Shown here: in pieces, positions 18,311-30,237 of the stretch
Numbering within the stretch: position 1 is the stretch's first letter
Layout: every line of letters begins with the position of its first letter
Source: Piscinibacter aquaticus
GTDB taxonomy: Bacteria > Pseudomonadota > Gammaproteobacteria > Burkholderiales > Burkholderiaceae_C
Length of the DNA stretch: 64,000 bases
Reading direction: 5' to 3'
Assembly (NCBI GenBank): GCA_007994965.1
Contig: VOPW01000001.1
Coordinates: forward strand, 2,914,001 to 2,978,000
The notes under the pieces: generated by a model
What the model was told of the DNA's origin: nothing
The model's input: only the letters and a program-made list of their open reading frames with translations
Database searches by the model: none
Program-made: the position numbers and the translations under genes

Positions 18311-19359
18311 GCAAGGCCAACTACGTTCGCCCGATCGACTTCCGCAACGGCCGGGTCGACATGAACCATGGCGCCGGCGGCCGCGCCTCGGCACAGCTGA
18401 TCGACGAGCTCTTCGCCCGCGCCTTCGACAACGAATACCTGCGCCAGGGCGACGATGCCGCGCTGCTGCCGGTGCCGGCAGGCCACCGCCTGGTGATGGC
18501 CACCGACGGCCACGTGATCTCGCCGCTGTTCTTCCCCGGCGGCGACATCGGCTGCCTCGCGGTGCATGGCACGGTCAACGACGTGGCCATGCTCGGCGCC
18601 GCACCGCTGTACCTGAGCGCGAGCTTCATCCTCGAGGAAGGATTCCCGCTCGCCGAGCTGAAGCGCATCGTCGAATCGATGGCCGCGGCGGCACGCGAGG
18701 CCGGTGTGCCCATCGTCACCGGCGACACCAAGGTGGTCGAGCAGGGCAAGGGCGATGGCGTCTTCATCGCCACCACCGGCGTCGGCGTGGTGCCGGTGGG
18801 CCGCAGCATCAGCGGCCGCCACGCGCGGCCGGGCGATGCGGTGCTGGTCAGCGGCACGATCGGCGATCACGGCGTTGCGGTGCTGTCCAAGCGCGAATCG
18901 CTGGAGTTCGAGACCACGATCGAATCCGACACTGCCGCGCTGCACACGCTGGTGGCGCGGCTGCTGGCCGCCGTGCCCGAGGGCAGCGTGCGCACGCTGC
19001 GCGACCCCACCCGAGGCGGCCTCGCGACCACACTCAACGAGATCGCGAAGCAATCGGGCGTGGGCGTGCTGCTCGACGAAGCGGCGATTCCGATCAAGCC
19101 GCAGGTCAACGCGGCCTGCGAGCTGCTCGGGCTCGATCCCCTCTACATCGCGAACGAAGGTAAGTGCATCGTGGTGTGCGATGCGGCGGTGGCCGATGGC
19201 GCGCTGGAGGCGCTGCGCTCGCACCCGCTGGGGCGCGAGGCGGCGCGCATCGGCACCGTCACCGACGATCCGCAGCGCTTCGTGCAGATGGCCACCGCCT
19301 TCGGCGGCCGGCGTGTGGTGGACTGGCTCTCCGGCGAGCCGCTGCCGCGCATCTGCTGA
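18307..19359 (+). CDS. hypE: HypE carbamoyl dehydratase
   Basis: HypE accepts the carbamoyl group from HypF on its C-terminal cysteine and dehydrates it with ATP to a thiocyanate, the source of the cyanide ligands. The tail PRIC is present and complete. The PurM-like ATP-binding fold shows MNHGAGGRASAQLI, QGDDAALLP, ATDGHVISPLFFPGGDIG and VTGDTKVVEQGKGDG. It has 350 residues with no frameshift, the usual length. It is translationally coupled to hypD by an ATGA overlap. Confidence 0.97.
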   Translation: MSKANYVRPIDFRNGRVDMNHGAGGRASAQLIDELFARAFDNEYLRQGDDAALLPVPAGHRLVMATDGHVISPLFFPGGDIGCLAVHGTVNDVAMLGAAPLYLSASFILEEGFPLAELKRIVESMAAAAREAGVPIVTGDTKVVEQGKGDGVFIATTGVGVVPVGRSISGRHARPGDAVLVSGTIGDHGVAVLSKRESLEFETTIESDTAALHTLVARLLAAVPEGSVRTLRDPTRGGLATTLNEIAKQSGVGVLLDEAAIPIKPQVNAACELLGLDPLYIANEGKCIVVCDAAVADGALEALRSHPLGREAARIGTVTDDPQRFVQMATAFGGRRVVDWLSGEPLPRIC

Positions 19360-19375
19360 ACATCCGGTGGCCGGC

Positions 19376-19896
19376 ATGCAGCGCGACGTCTTCCGCAAGA
19401 CCGACGCCGGACATGCCGAGATCCGCAGCCGGTCGCTCGGCTTCGATGCGCGCACGCGTGGGCTGCTGATCCTCATCAACGGCGAGCTGACGGTGGCCGA
19501 GCTCGCCGCCCGCGTCGGCTTCGATCCGACGGAGATGCTCGTGCGCTTCGTCGGTGCCGGGCTGGTGGAGCGCGTGGCGAGTGCGGCTCCGAAGCTGCGG
19601 CCCGCACCGCCGCCACCCGCCCCCGCGGTGGCGAAGCCGCCCGCCGGGGCACCCACGGCACCGGCACCACCGGCCGAACTGATGCCGACCGATGCCGCGG
19701 CCGCCGGCGGCGCCGCGCGCTGATCGAACTGGCCCCGCACTACGGACCGGATGCGGAGCTCGTGGCCGCACCACTGCGCAGCGCGGCGACGCCGCAGCAG
19801 TTTGCCGCCGCGCTGTCCGACGTGCGCGACAAGCTCTCGGTCTTCCTCGGCCGCAAGGGCGCGGAGCAGATGGCGCGGCGCATCGCGGAAGGTTGA
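19376..19896 (+). CDS. Hypothetical protein inserted between hypE and hoxX (one frameshift)
   Basis: I do not recognise a named family. The ATG at 19376 is 16 bases after hypE, and the stop (19894-19896) is four bases before hoxX, so it is co-transcribed. The N-terminal 70 residues (MQRDVFRKTDAGHAEIRSR, then GLLILINGELTVAELAARVG) look like a small winged-helix type domain seen in unassigned Burkholderiales proteins. A linker very rich in Pro and Ala (about residues 75-110) follows, then a C-terminal helical piece RALIELAPHYGPDAELVAA to AEQMARRIAEG. One base is missing near 19720, where the deposited frame stops. The repaired length is 173 residues. There are no cysteines and no obvious metal site, so a role in cofactor chemistry is not suggested. 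It could be regulatory. Confidence 0.7.
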
Positions 19897-19900
19897 GCGC

Positions 19901-21659
19901 ATGAAGCTGCTGCTGCTCTGCCATGCGTTCAACGGCCTGACGCAGCGCCTGCACTGTGCGTTGCGCGAGGCCGGCCACGCCGTGACGGTGGAGCTCGACA
20001 TCGCCGATGCGGTGACCGAAGAAGCCGTGGCCCTGGCCGACCCGGACCTCGTCATCGCGCCGTTCCTGAAGCGCCGCATCCCCGAATCGGTGTGGTCGGT
20101 GCGGCCCTGCCTCGTGGTGCACCCGGGCCCGCCGGGCGATCGCGGGCCGGCGGCGCTCGACTGGGCCGTGCTGCGCGGCGACGCGCAGGGGGTGTGACGG
20201 TGCTGCAGGCCACCGGCGAGTTCGATGCCGGGCCGGTGTGGGCCTTCCGCGCCTTTCCGATCCGCAGCGACGCCAGCAAGGCGAGCCTGTACCGGCACGA
20301 GGTGACGCAGGCCGCGGTGGAGGCGGTGCTGGAGGCGCTGTCCCGCTGGCGGCCCGGTGCGGCGGGCCCGACGAACCTGCCCGCGCTGCCGCCGCCCCCG
20401 GCCTCGGGCGGTGGCTGGCAGGGGCCGGTCTCCAGGGATCGGCGAACGATCGCCTGGGCGCACGATGACACCGCCACCGTGCTGCGCAAGATCCGCAGCG
20501 CCGATGGCCACCCCGGCGTGGCCGATGCGCTTTTCGGCCGGCCTTGCCGCCTGCACGATGCGCACGCCGCCACGCCCACCACGCTGCGGCGCGCGACGGC
20601 CGGCGCGCCCGGCGAGGTGCTCGCCACACGCGGCCCCGCGCTGCTGCGCCGCACGGTGGATGGCGGCGTCTGGATCGGCCATGTGCGCGCCGAGCCGCCG
20701 CCGGGCGAACCCCCGCTCAAGCTCGCCGCCACGCGGGCCTTTGCGGCCGAGTGCGCCGGCCTGCCCGAACTCGGCGTGCCCCTGATGCGCGAACCCGACG
20801 AGTGGGACGAACTGCGCTACGAGGAGACCGGCGACGCAGGCAGCCGCATCGGCTGGCTCTCGTTCGACTTCCACAACGGTGCGATGTCCACGCGCCAGTG
20901 CGAGCGCCTGAGCGACGCCCTGCGCTTCGCCCGCGGCCGCGACACCCGTGTGCTGGTGCTCGAAGGCGGCGCCGACTTCTTCAGCAACGGCATCCACCTG
21001 CACGACATCGAAGCCGCCGCGCAGATGCCCGGCGACAGCGCCGCCGATGCCTCCTGGCGCAACATCCACGCGATCGACGACGTCGTGCTGGAGATGCTGA
21101 CGATGACCGACCGGCTGACGGTGGCGCTGCTGCGCGGCAATGCCGGCGCCGGCGGCTGCTGGCTCGCGTTCGCCGCCGATCTCGTCTGGGCGCACGAGGG
21201 CGTGGTGCTCAACCCGCACTACAAGAACATGGGCAACCTCTACGGCTCGGAGTACTGGACGTACACGCTGCCGCGGCGCGTGGGCGAGGCGCGTGCGTCC
21301 GAGGTCGCGAAGCGTGTGATGCAGGGCCGGCTGCCGATGTCCGCGGCCGAATGCGCCGGGCTGGGGCTGGTCGATGCAGTGTTCGCCGAACGCGGCGAAG
21401 AGTTGCGGCAGCACGCCGCGCGCGGGGTGCAATCGCTCGCCGCGGCATGCGATCATCCCGAGCGCATCGCGGCCAAGCAGCGCCAGCGCGCCGACGACGA
21501 AGCTCGGCACCCGCTGGCGGCCTTCCGCGAGCAGGAACTGCAGCAGATGCACCGCAACTTCTACGGCTTCGACCCGAGCTACCACGTGGCCCGACACCAC
21601 TTCGTGACCCGCAAGCCACACGCCTGGACGCCGCGCCACCGGCCGTGCACCGGCCATGA
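19901..21659 (+). CDS. hypX: HoxX/HypX, CO-ligand synthesis enzyme for aerobic maturation (two frameshifts)
   Basis: Two-domain enzyme: an N-terminal formyl-THF hydrolase-like domain (MKLLLLCHAFNGLTQRLHCAL; VVHPGPPGDRGPAALDWA) and a C-terminal enoyl-CoA hydratase/isomerase-like domain (VLVLEGGADFFSNGIHLHDIE; GNAGAGGCWLAFAADLVW; PHYKNMGNLYGSEYWTY). HypX is known to make the CO ligand of the active site from a formyl group via formyl-CoA under aerobic conditions. One base is missing in the G5 run near 20193 and one near 21640. With the latter restored the protein ends TPRH(L)AVHRP and stops at 21657-21659 in an ATGA overlap with hoxA. About 586 residues. Its presence fits hydrogenase synthesis in air. 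Confidence 0.93.
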
Positions 21660-23098
21660 CAGCCACCGTACTTCTGGTCGATGACGAGGTGCGCTCGCTC
21701 GATGCGATGCGCCGCACGCTGGAAGAGGATTTCGAGGTCCTCACCGCGACCGGCGCCGACGAGGCGCGCGAGCAGATGGCGCGACGCGAGGTGCACGTGA
21801 TCCTGTGCGACCAGCGCATGCCCGGAACCACCGGCGTCGAGTTCTTGCGCGAGGCACGCGAGCGCTGGCCGGATGCAGTGCGCATCGTGATCTCGGGCTA
21901 CACCGACAGCGAAGACATCATCGCCGGCATCAACGAGGCCGGCATCTGGCAGTACATCCTCAAGCCCTGGGTGCCCGACCACCTCCTGCAGACCGTCAAG
22001 AGCGCCGCCGAGGCGCGCACGCTGCAGCACGGTCTGGCGCGGCTGGACATGGAACTGCGCAGCGGCCCCGGCCCGCTGCGCGCCCGCGGCCAGGCCGGGC
22101 TCGCGCAGGCGCGCAGCGCCTTCGATTTCGAGCGCATCGTTCGCGCCGAAGGCAGCCCGCTGGATGCGCTGTGTGCGATGGCCGAGCGCATCGCGCGGCA
22201 CGATCTGTCGGTGCTGCTGCTCGGCGAATCGGGCACCGGCAAGGAGCTGATGGCGCGCGCCATCCACTACGCCAGTCCGCGCAGCGCCGGACCCTTCGTG
22301 GTGGAGAACTGCGCCGCGATCCCCGACACGCTGCTGGAGAGCGAACTCTTCGGCCACAAGCGCGGCGCCTTCACCGGCGCGGTGGACGATCACATCGGCC
22401 TGTTCCAGCGCGCGCATGGCGGCACGGTCTTCCTCGACGAGATCGGCGAAACCTCGCCGGCCTTCCAGGTGAAGCTGCTGCGTGTGCTGCAGGAAGGCGA
22501 GCTGCGTCCGGTGGGCTCGACACGCGCGATTCCCGTCGACGTGCGCGTGATCGCCGCGACGCACCGCGACCTCGAGGCCGATGTGCGCTCCGGCCGCTTC
22601 CGCGAAGACCTCTACTACCGCATCGCCGGCGTGACGCTCGCGATGCCGCCGCTGCGCGAGCGGCCGGGCGACATCGTGCCGATCGCGCAGCAGCTGCTGG
22701 CCGACGTTGCCGCCGAACTGGGCCTGCCGCCGGCACGCTTCGACGACGATGCCCGCGCAGTGCTGATGGGCTACCCCTGGCCCGGCAACATCCGCGAGCT
22801 GCGCAACGAGATCGCCCGCGCACTGGCGCTCGGCGACGGCAGCACCGTCCAGGCCGGCGCCTTCTCGCGCAAGCTGCTGCAGGGCCACACGGGCGCCCAT
22901 GCCGAACAGATGAACGGGCACGCGCTGCCGGCCACCGGCACGCTGGCCGAACGGCTCGATGCGATCGAGGCCATGGTGCTGCGCGAAGCGCTGCTGCGCC
23001 ACCGCTGGAACAAGACGCAGGCGGCCAAGGAGCTGGGCCTGTCGCGCGTGGGCTTGCGCGCCAAGCTGCAGCGGTTTGGCCTGGAGGACAAGTCGTGA
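21656..23098 (+). CDS. hoxA: HoxA/HupR NtrC-type sigma-54 response regulator
   Basis: Transcriptional activator of the hydrogenase operon. The receiver domain spans residues 1-120 with VDDE acidic residues, phospho-acceptor Asp52 (ILCDQRMPG) and Lys103 (LKPW). The AAA+ domain has Walker A GESGTGKE (190-197), the sigma-54 contact loop GAFTGA (237-242) and Walker B FLDEIG (259-264). The Fis-type HTH is at the C-terminus ([20 protein letters not shown]). The gene is intact at 480 residues. In C. necator HoxA activates in the unphosphorylated state and HoxJ phosphorylation turns it off. The same logic is likely here because hoxBC and hoxJ follow directly. Its stop overlaps hoxB (GTGA). Confidence 0.96.
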   Translation: MTATVLLVDDEVRSLDAMRRTLEEDFEVLTATGADEAREQMARREVHVILCDQRMPGTTGVEFLREARERWPDAVRIVISGYTDSEDIIAGINEAGIWQYILKPWVPDHLLQTVKSAAEARTLQHGLARLDMELRSGPGPLRARGQAGLAQARSAFDFERIVRAEGSPLDALCAMAERIARHDLSVLLLGESGTGKELMARAIHYASPRSAGPFVVENCAAIPDTLLESELFGHKRGAFTGAVDDHIGLFQRAHGGTVFLDEIGETSPAFQVKLLRVLQEGELRPVGSTRAIPVDVRVIAATHRDLEADVRSGRFREDLYYRIAGVTLAMPPLRERPGDIVPIAQQLLADVAAELGLPPARFDDDARAVLMGYPWPGNIRELRNEIARALALGDGSTVQAGAFSRKLLQGHTGAHAEQMNGHALPATGTLAERLDAIEAMVLREALLRHRWNKTQAAKELGLSRVGLRAKLQRFGLEDKS

Positions 23099-24090
23099 AC
23101 GTCCTGTGGCTGCAATCAGGCGGCTGCGGCGGCTGCAGCATGTCGCTGCTGTGCGCCGACACCGCCGACTTCCCCGGCATGCTCAAGGCCGGCGGCATCG
23201 AGCTGCTGTGGCACCCGTCGCTGTCACTGGCCAGCGGCCGTGAGCTGATCACGCTGCTGGAGGATTGCCGTGACGGCCGGCAGAAGCTCGATGTGCTGTG
23301 CGTCGAAGGCTCGTTGCTGCGCGGGCCGAACGGCACGGGCCGCTTCCACCTGCTCGCCGGCACCGGCGTGCCGATGATCGACTGGGTGCGCGGTCTCGCC
23401 GCAGTGGCCACGCACGTGGTGGCGGTGGGTTCGTGCGCGGCCTGGGGCGGCATCACGGCCACCGGCCCGAACGTCACCGAGGCCTGCGGCCTGCAGTACG
23501 ACGGCGACCGCCCCGGCGGCCTGCTCGGCGCCGGCTTCACCGCACGCGGCGGCCTGCCGGTGATCAACGTGGCCGGCTGCCCCACGCATCCGGGCTGGGT
23601 GGTCGACACGCTGATGGCGCTGGCGGCGAACCTGTTCGGCTCTGAAGATCTCGACCCGCTGAACCGCCCGCGCTTCTATGCCGATCAGCTGGTGCACCAC
23701 GGCTGCACGCGCAACGAGTACTACGAGTTCAAGGCCAGCGCCGAGAAGCCGTCGGACCTGGGCTGCATGATGGAGAACATGGGCTGCAAGGGCACGCAGG
23801 CCCATGCCGACTGCAACACGCGGCTGTGGAACGGCGAAGGTTCGTGCACGCGCGGAGGCTATGCCTGCATCAGCTGCACCGAGCCGGGCTTCCAGGATCC
23901 GGGCCATCCGTACCACCAGACGCCCAAGCTGGCCGGCATCCCGATCGGACTGCCCACCGACATGCCCAAGGCACGGTTCGTGGCGCTGGCCTCGCTGTCC
24001 AAGAGCGCCACGCCCAAGCGCGTGAAAAGCAACGCCACGGCGGATCACGTGGTGGTGGCGCCGGCGGTGAAGAAGACGCGGCTGAAATGA
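23095..24090 (+). CDS. hoxB: Regulatory (H2-sensing) hydrogenase small subunit HoxB/HupU
   Basis: Small subunit of the cytoplasmic H2 sensor. It has no Tat signal and starts with GTG at 23095 ([19 protein letters not shown]), overlapping the hoxA stop. The proximal cluster has the ordinary CGGC form (Cys11, Cys14), not the six-cysteine form of hoxK at 6187. Further cluster motifs are [34 protein letters not shown] and [19 protein letters not shown]. The C-terminal tail is basic ([20 protein letters not shown]), which in the C. necator HoxB is involved in oligomerisation and contact with the kinase. The gene is intact at 331 residues. Confidence 0.96.
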   Translation: MNVLWLQSGGCGGCSMSLLCADTADFPGMLKAGGIELLWHPSLSLASGRELITLLEDCRDGRQKLDVLCVEGSLLRGPNGTGRFHLLAGTGVPMIDWVRGLAAVATHVVAVGSCAAWGGITATGPNVTEACGLQYDGDRPGGLLGAGFTARGGLPVINVAGCPTHPGWVVDTLMALAANLFGSEDLDPLNRPRFYADQLVHHGCTRNEYYEFKASAEKPSDLGCMMENMGCKGTQAHADCNTRLWNGEGSCTRGGYACISCTEPGFQDPGHPYHQTPKLAGIPIGLPTDMPKARFVALASLSKSATPKRVKSNATADHVVVAPAVKKTRLK

Positions 24091-25547
24091 GCACCCGCCT
24101 GATCGTCGGCCCCTTCAACCGCGTCGAGGGCGATCTCGAGGTGCAGCTCGACATCGCCGATGGCCGCGTGGCGAGTGCCCGCGTCAATGCGCCGATGTAC
24201 CGCGGCTTCGAGCCCATGCTCGCCGGCCGCGCGCCGCAGGATGCGCTGGTGATCGTGCCGCGCATCTGCGGCATCTGCTCGGTGTCGCAATCGGTGGCGG
24301 CGGCGCGCGCCATCGCCGATGCGAGCGGCGCCGTGCCGCCGCCCAACGGCGTGCACGTCGCCAACCTGATGCTGGCCTGCGAGAACCCGGCCGACCACCT
24401 CTCGCACTTCTACCTGTTCTTCATGCCCGACTTCACGCGGCCGGTGTATGCCGGGCGGCCGTGGTTTGCCGAGGCCGTGCGCCGCTTCGCCGCGCTGGAA
24501 GGTGCACATGCCCGCGCCGCCGTGGCGGCGCGCCAGCGCTGGCTCGAGATCATGGGCACGCTGGGCGGCAAGTGGCCGCACACGCTGAGCGTGCAGATCG
24601 GCGGCAGCGCCCGCGCGGTCGAGGCGGCCGAGCGCATCCGGCTGCTGGCCAAGGTGCGCGAATTCCGCGCCTTTCTCGAAGCCACCACCTTCGCCGCACC
24701 GCTCGAAGAAGTGGCCGCGCTCGATGGCGAAGATGCGCTGGCGGCGTGGCAGGCGGCCGGCCCGCACAACGGCGACCTGCGCTTCTTCCTGACCGTGGCC
24801 GACGACCTGCAACTGCAATCGCTCGGCCGCGGCCCCGGCCTGACGCTCAGCTACGGCGCCTACCTTCAGCCCGATGGCCGCTTCGAGGTGCCCGGCGGCG
24901 TGTGGGACGCCGCGCTGGATGCGGTGCAGCCGGTGGATGTCGACGCGATCCGCGAAGACGCCACCCACGCCCTGGCTGGCCGGCGACGCGCCGCTGCACC
25001 CACGCGAGGGCCATACCGAACCCTGGGCCGACAAGCCCGGCGCCTACACCTGGAACAAGGCGCCGCGCCTGGGCGGCCGCGTGATCGAGACCGGCGCCAT
25101 CGCACGGCAGCTTGCGAGCGGCCAGCCGCTGATCCGCGATGCGGTGCGGCGCGGCGGCGCCAACGTGCAGACCCGCGTGCTCGCGCGTCTGCTCGAACTG
25201 GCGCGGGTGCTGCCGATGATGGAACGCTGGCTGGCGGCGCTCGTGCCTCGCGAGCCCTTCTTCGTGCCCGAGCGCCTGCCCGACAACACCCAGGGCGTCG
25301 GCCTCACCGAAGCGGCGCGCGGCGCGCTCGGCCACTGGCTCAGCGTGCGCGATGGCCGCATCGAGCGCTACCAGATCGTCGCGCCGACCAGCTGGAACTT
25401 CTCGCCGCGCGATGCCACCGGCGCGCCCGGCGCGCGCTGGAGGCCGCGCTCGAGGGCGCGCCGGTGCGCGAGGGCGAAGACACGCCGGTGGCGGTGCAGC
25501 ACATCGTGCGTTCGTTCGACCCCTGCATGGTCTGCACGGTGCATTGA
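24087..25547 (+). CDS. hoxC: Regulatory (H2-sensing) hydrogenase large subunit HoxC/HupV (two compensating frameshifts)
   Basis: Catalytic-type subunit of the H2 sensor. L1 is [11 protein letters not shown], the form typical of regulatory hydrogenases. L2 is DPCMVCTVH followed at once by the stop, so there is no cleavable tail and no protease step, as known for this class. An extra base near 24965 and a missing base near 25437 shift the frame between DATHA and the segment from [18 protein letters not shown] to RDATGAPG. Outside that interval the frame is the same. About 486 residues. It overlaps hoxB by four bases (ATGA). Together they should bind H2 and signal to HoxJ. Confidence 0.94.
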   Translation: MSTRLIVGPFNRVEGDLEVQLDIADGRVASARVNAPMYRGFEPMLAGRAPQDALVIVPRICGICSVSQSVAAARAIADASGAVPPPNGVHVANLMLACENPADHLSHFYLFFMPDFTRPVYAGRPWFAEAVRRFAALEGAHARAAVAARQRWLEIMGTLGGKWPHTLSVQIGGSARAVEAAERIRLLAKVREFRAFLEATTFAAPLEEVAALDGEDALAAWQAAGPHNGDLRFFLTVADDLQLQSLGRGPGLTLSYGAYLQPDGRFEVPGGVWDAALDAVQPVDVDAIREDATHALAGRRRAAAPTRGPYRTLGRQARRLHLEQGAAPGRPRDRDRRHRTAACERPAADPRCGAARRRQRADPRARASARTGAGAADDGTLAGGARASRALLRARAPARQHPGRRPHRSGARRARPLAQRARWPHRALPDRRADQLELLAARCHRRARRALEAALEGAPVREGEDTPVAVQHIVRSFDPCMVCTVH

Positions 25548-25554
25548 GACAGCG

Positions 25555-26891
<1,337 letters not shown>

Positions 26892-27103
26892 GGGTCAGCG
26901 GGTTGGCATGGATCCGGCGACGACGGAGGAAAGCCCGATCGCGGCCCGGCGCACGCGTTCGCGGTGCTCGCAGGCAGTGGTCCACAAGGGTGCCACGCGA
27001 AGATCGCCCGGACCGGTGCCATGCCGATGCCCGATGTGAGCCAGAGTGCCCCGGCCTGACAGGCATCAAGGCAACCTGTCCTCCGACGTGCACAGTGACA
27101 GGG

Positions 27104-29143
27104 ATGAACAGTCCCCTCGACATCCAGGTCCTCGGCTCGGGGTGCAGCAAGTGCCGCAGCACCATCGGAGTCATCGAACGCGTCGCGGCCGACGCCGGCC
27201 GCGAGATCCGTCTCTCGAAGGTCGAGAATGCCGAAGAGATCCGGCGACGCGGGGTGCATGCGACGCCGGCGGTCGTGATCGAGAACGCCGTGGTCCACAG
27301 CGGTGGAATCCCGACGCACGAGAAGGTGCAGGCGGCTGCGTCTCGCCGCCATCGGATTCCTGCACCGGCGGACACGGCACTTGTTCTTCACCGGCAAGGG
27401 CGGCGTCGGCAAGACCTCGCTGTCGAGCGCCACCGCGCTCGCGCTGGCCGATGCAGGGCGCCAGGTCCTGCTGGTCAGCACCGATGCAGCCTCGAACCTC
27501 GACGAGATGCTGGGCGTCGAGCTGCGGAACTCACCGGTGCCCGTGCCTGGTGCCACCGGTCTGTCTGTGCTCAACATCGACCCGGATACCGCTGCCGAGG
27601 CCTACCGGCAACGCGTTCTGGCCCAGATGGAGGGCAGTGCCACGGCAGACGAGATGTCCGCAGTGCGCGAGCAGCTGTCCGGTGCCTGCACCACCGAGAT
27701 TGCGTCGTTCGACGAGTTCACCGCCTTGCTGGCCGACCCCGCACAGCCATGGGATCACATCGTCTTCGACACGGCGCCCACCGGGCACACGCTGAGACTG
27801 CTCAGCCTGCCGAAGGCATGGACGGGCTTTCTCGCCGGCAACGACCGCGGTGCATCCTGCCTGGGCCCGCACTCGGGTCTGAAGATGCAGGAGGCGCGGT
27901 TTCAGGCGGCACTCGCGGCCCTGAGTGACCCGGCGAAGTCGACGATCGTGCTCGTGACACGCCCTGATCGGGGTGCGATCGGCGAAGCGGCGCGGGCCTC
28001 CGCCGATCTGCACGACCTGGGTTTGAGCAACCAGCGCACGGCGGTCAACGGCGTCTTCCATGCGACGGATCGGGACGATGCGATTGCGTGCGCGATCGAG
28101 GCGCTGGGCGCCCAGGCGCTCGAAGCCATGCCGGACACCCTCCAGGCGCTGCCTCGCGTGGATGTCCGCTGCGCGCCTTCGACACGGTGGGACTGCCCGC
28201 GCTTCGCGCCTTGCTGCTTCCGGGGATGACGCAGGAGGTACCCGCTGCGCCGGCCGAACACAGGGTGCCGTCGCTGTCGGCACTCGCCGAACTGGCTGAC
28301 GAAATGGCCACCGCCGAGCACGGCGTGATCATGGTGATGGGCAAGGGTGGCGTCGGCAAGACGACGGTCGCTGCGGCTCTGGCCATCGGCCTGGTGCAGC
28401 GCGGCAAGACAGTGCACCTGAGCACCACCGATCCTGCCGCTCACCTGACCAGCACACTCGACGGCGAACTGCCGGGTCTGAACGTCAGCCGTATCGACCC
28501 GAAGGCCGAGACGCAGCGCTACATCGACAAGATCATGGCTGCCAAGGCGCCGAAGCTGGACGCGCAGGAGCAGGCACTCTTGCTGGAGGATCTGCAGTCA
28601 CCTTGTACCGAGGAGGTCGCGGTGTTTCACGCCTTTTCGCGCGTCGTCAGCGAAGGGCGCAGCGCCTTCGTGGTGCTCGACACGGCTCCAACGGGGCACT
28701 CGATGTTGTTGATGGACGCCACCGGGGCGTACCACCGGCAGATGACGCGCGAACTCGAAGGCCATGGATCCGCACGAATCGTGACGCCCCTGATGCGTCT
28801 GCAAGACCCGGCGTTCACGAAGATCATTCTGGTGACCTTGCCCGAGGTGACACCGGTGTCGCAGGCTGCGGCGCTCCAGGACGACTTGCGGCGCGCCCGG
28901 ATCGAACCTTATGCGTGGCTGTTGAACAAGACTGTCCTGGGCTCGGGCAGCCGGGACCCGCTGCTGCGGGCACGCATGCGCCATGAGCGGATCCAGATCG
29001 AGCGCATCCTCTCCGGGCTGGCGACCAAGTTGTTCTCTCTGCCCTGGCTGCCTGCACCACCCGTTGGGTTGGCGACTCTGTCGAGACTGGTTCGTGCGTC
29101 GGATGCAGCCGAGGCGAGCGTGACGAAGCACGAGCTGGGCTGA
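27104..29143 (+). CDS. arsA: Thioredoxin-like domain joined to ArsA arsenite-transport ATPase (apparent fusion; two frameshifts)
   Basis: Residues 1-77 (MNSPLDIQVLGSGCSKCRST to GGIPTHEKVQ) form a small MTH895/TM0996-type thioredoxin domain with a CSKC redox pair. A full-length ArsA follows: P-loop 1 FFTGKGGVGKTS, DTAPTGHTLRLL, then P-loop 2 MGKGGVGKTT and DTAPTGHSMLL. The three As(III)-binding cysteines are present in GACTTEIASFDEF, SCLGPHSGLK and SPCTEEVAVFH. ArsA powers the ArsB arsenite efflux pump. No stop codon lies between the domains in any frame, and ArsA has no ATG of its own. One extra base near 27335 is the only obstacle to a continuous 679-residue chain; a missing C near 28164 breaks ArsA later. 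Separate genes remain possible (GTG at 27303). No arsB, arsC or arsR is nearby. Confidence 0.8.
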
Positions 29144-29228
29144 TCGGCCAAGCGCTGCAGCCGAAGGCCCTGCGGGTCTGCGCCGCAACGGCGTCGCGTT
29201 CGAACGCAGGCCTGACGCAACCTGCCGC

Positions 29229-30202
29229 TCAGCTCTCGATCCTGATGTTGCCGTCCTTGACCACCTTCGCCCACTTCGCCGTCTCGGCGCGGATGAAGGC
29301 GGCGAACTTCTCGCGCGTGCCGCCGCCGTCCTCGGCGCCGTAGGTGTCGAGCTTCTCCTGCACGTCGGGCATCGCGAGGACCTTGTTGACGTCCTCGTTC
29401 ATCTTCTGCGCGATCGGCGTCGGCAGCTTGCCCGGGCCCACCAGGCCGTACCGGTGGTGGCCTCGAAGCCGGGGAAGCCCTGCTCCTCCATCGTCGGCAC
29501 GCCGGGGTGGCCCTTGGCGCGCTTGGTGCGCGTCTGCGCGATGGCCAGCACCTTGCCGCTCTTCACGTGCGGCGTGGCCGCGGTCATGGTCTCGAAGCTG
29601 TACTGGATCTGCCCGCCGATCAGGTCGGTCAGCAGCGGGCCGCTGCCCTTGTAGGGCACGTGGATCGCATCGACGCCCGCCTGCAGCTTGAACGACTCCA
29701 GCGCGAGGTGCTGCGCCGAGCCGTTGCCGGCCGAGCCGAAGCTCACCCGCCCGGCTTGCCCTTGCACAGCGCGACGATGTCCTTCACTGTCTTCGCCTCT
29801 TCCTTCGGGTTGGCGATCAGCAGGTTGGGCGTGACGCCCACAAGCACGATGGGCACGAAATCGCGCTCGACGCTGTAGTTCAGCTTGGGCTGCAGGCTGG
29901 GCGCCAACGCATGGCTGTTGATGTGCGCCATCAGCAGCGTGGTGCCGTCGCTGGCCTGCTGGGCCACGTAGTCGGCCGCGAGCACGCCGGCCACGCCGGC
30001 CTTGTTCTCGACGATCACCTGCTGGTTCCACATCTGCGTCAGCTTGGTGGAGACGACGCGCGCCAGCGCATCGGTGCCGCCGCCCGGCGGGAAGCCGACG
30101 ATGATGCGGATCGGGCCGCTCGGCGGTCTGCGCGAAGACGCGCGGCATGGCGAGCGTGGCGGCCGCGCCGGCCGTAGCCTTGAGGATCGAACGGCGTTGC
30201 AT
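29229..30202 (-). CDS. Bug-family (TctC-type) periplasmic solute-binding protein (three frameshifts)
   Basis: Extracytoplasmic binding protein of the tripartite tricarboxylate transporter family. The start at 30202 gives MQRRSILKATAGAAATLAMP, with a twin-arginine or Sec-like leader ending VFAQT. Family blocks are IVENKAGVAGVLAADYVA, GVTPNLLIANP, ALESFKLQAGVDAIHVPYKG, LIGGQIQYSFETMT and GVPTMEEQGFPGFEA. Breaks occur near 30115, 29750 and 29445. About 324 residues. There is no tctA/tctB membrane gene beside it, so it is an orphan receptor. Position next to the class V aminotransferase on the same strand suggests a related organic-acid ligand, but this is not proven. Confidence 0.82.
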
Positions 30203-30237
30203 CGTCTTGTCTCCTGTCGTTGTGATCGTGGGGCGGC

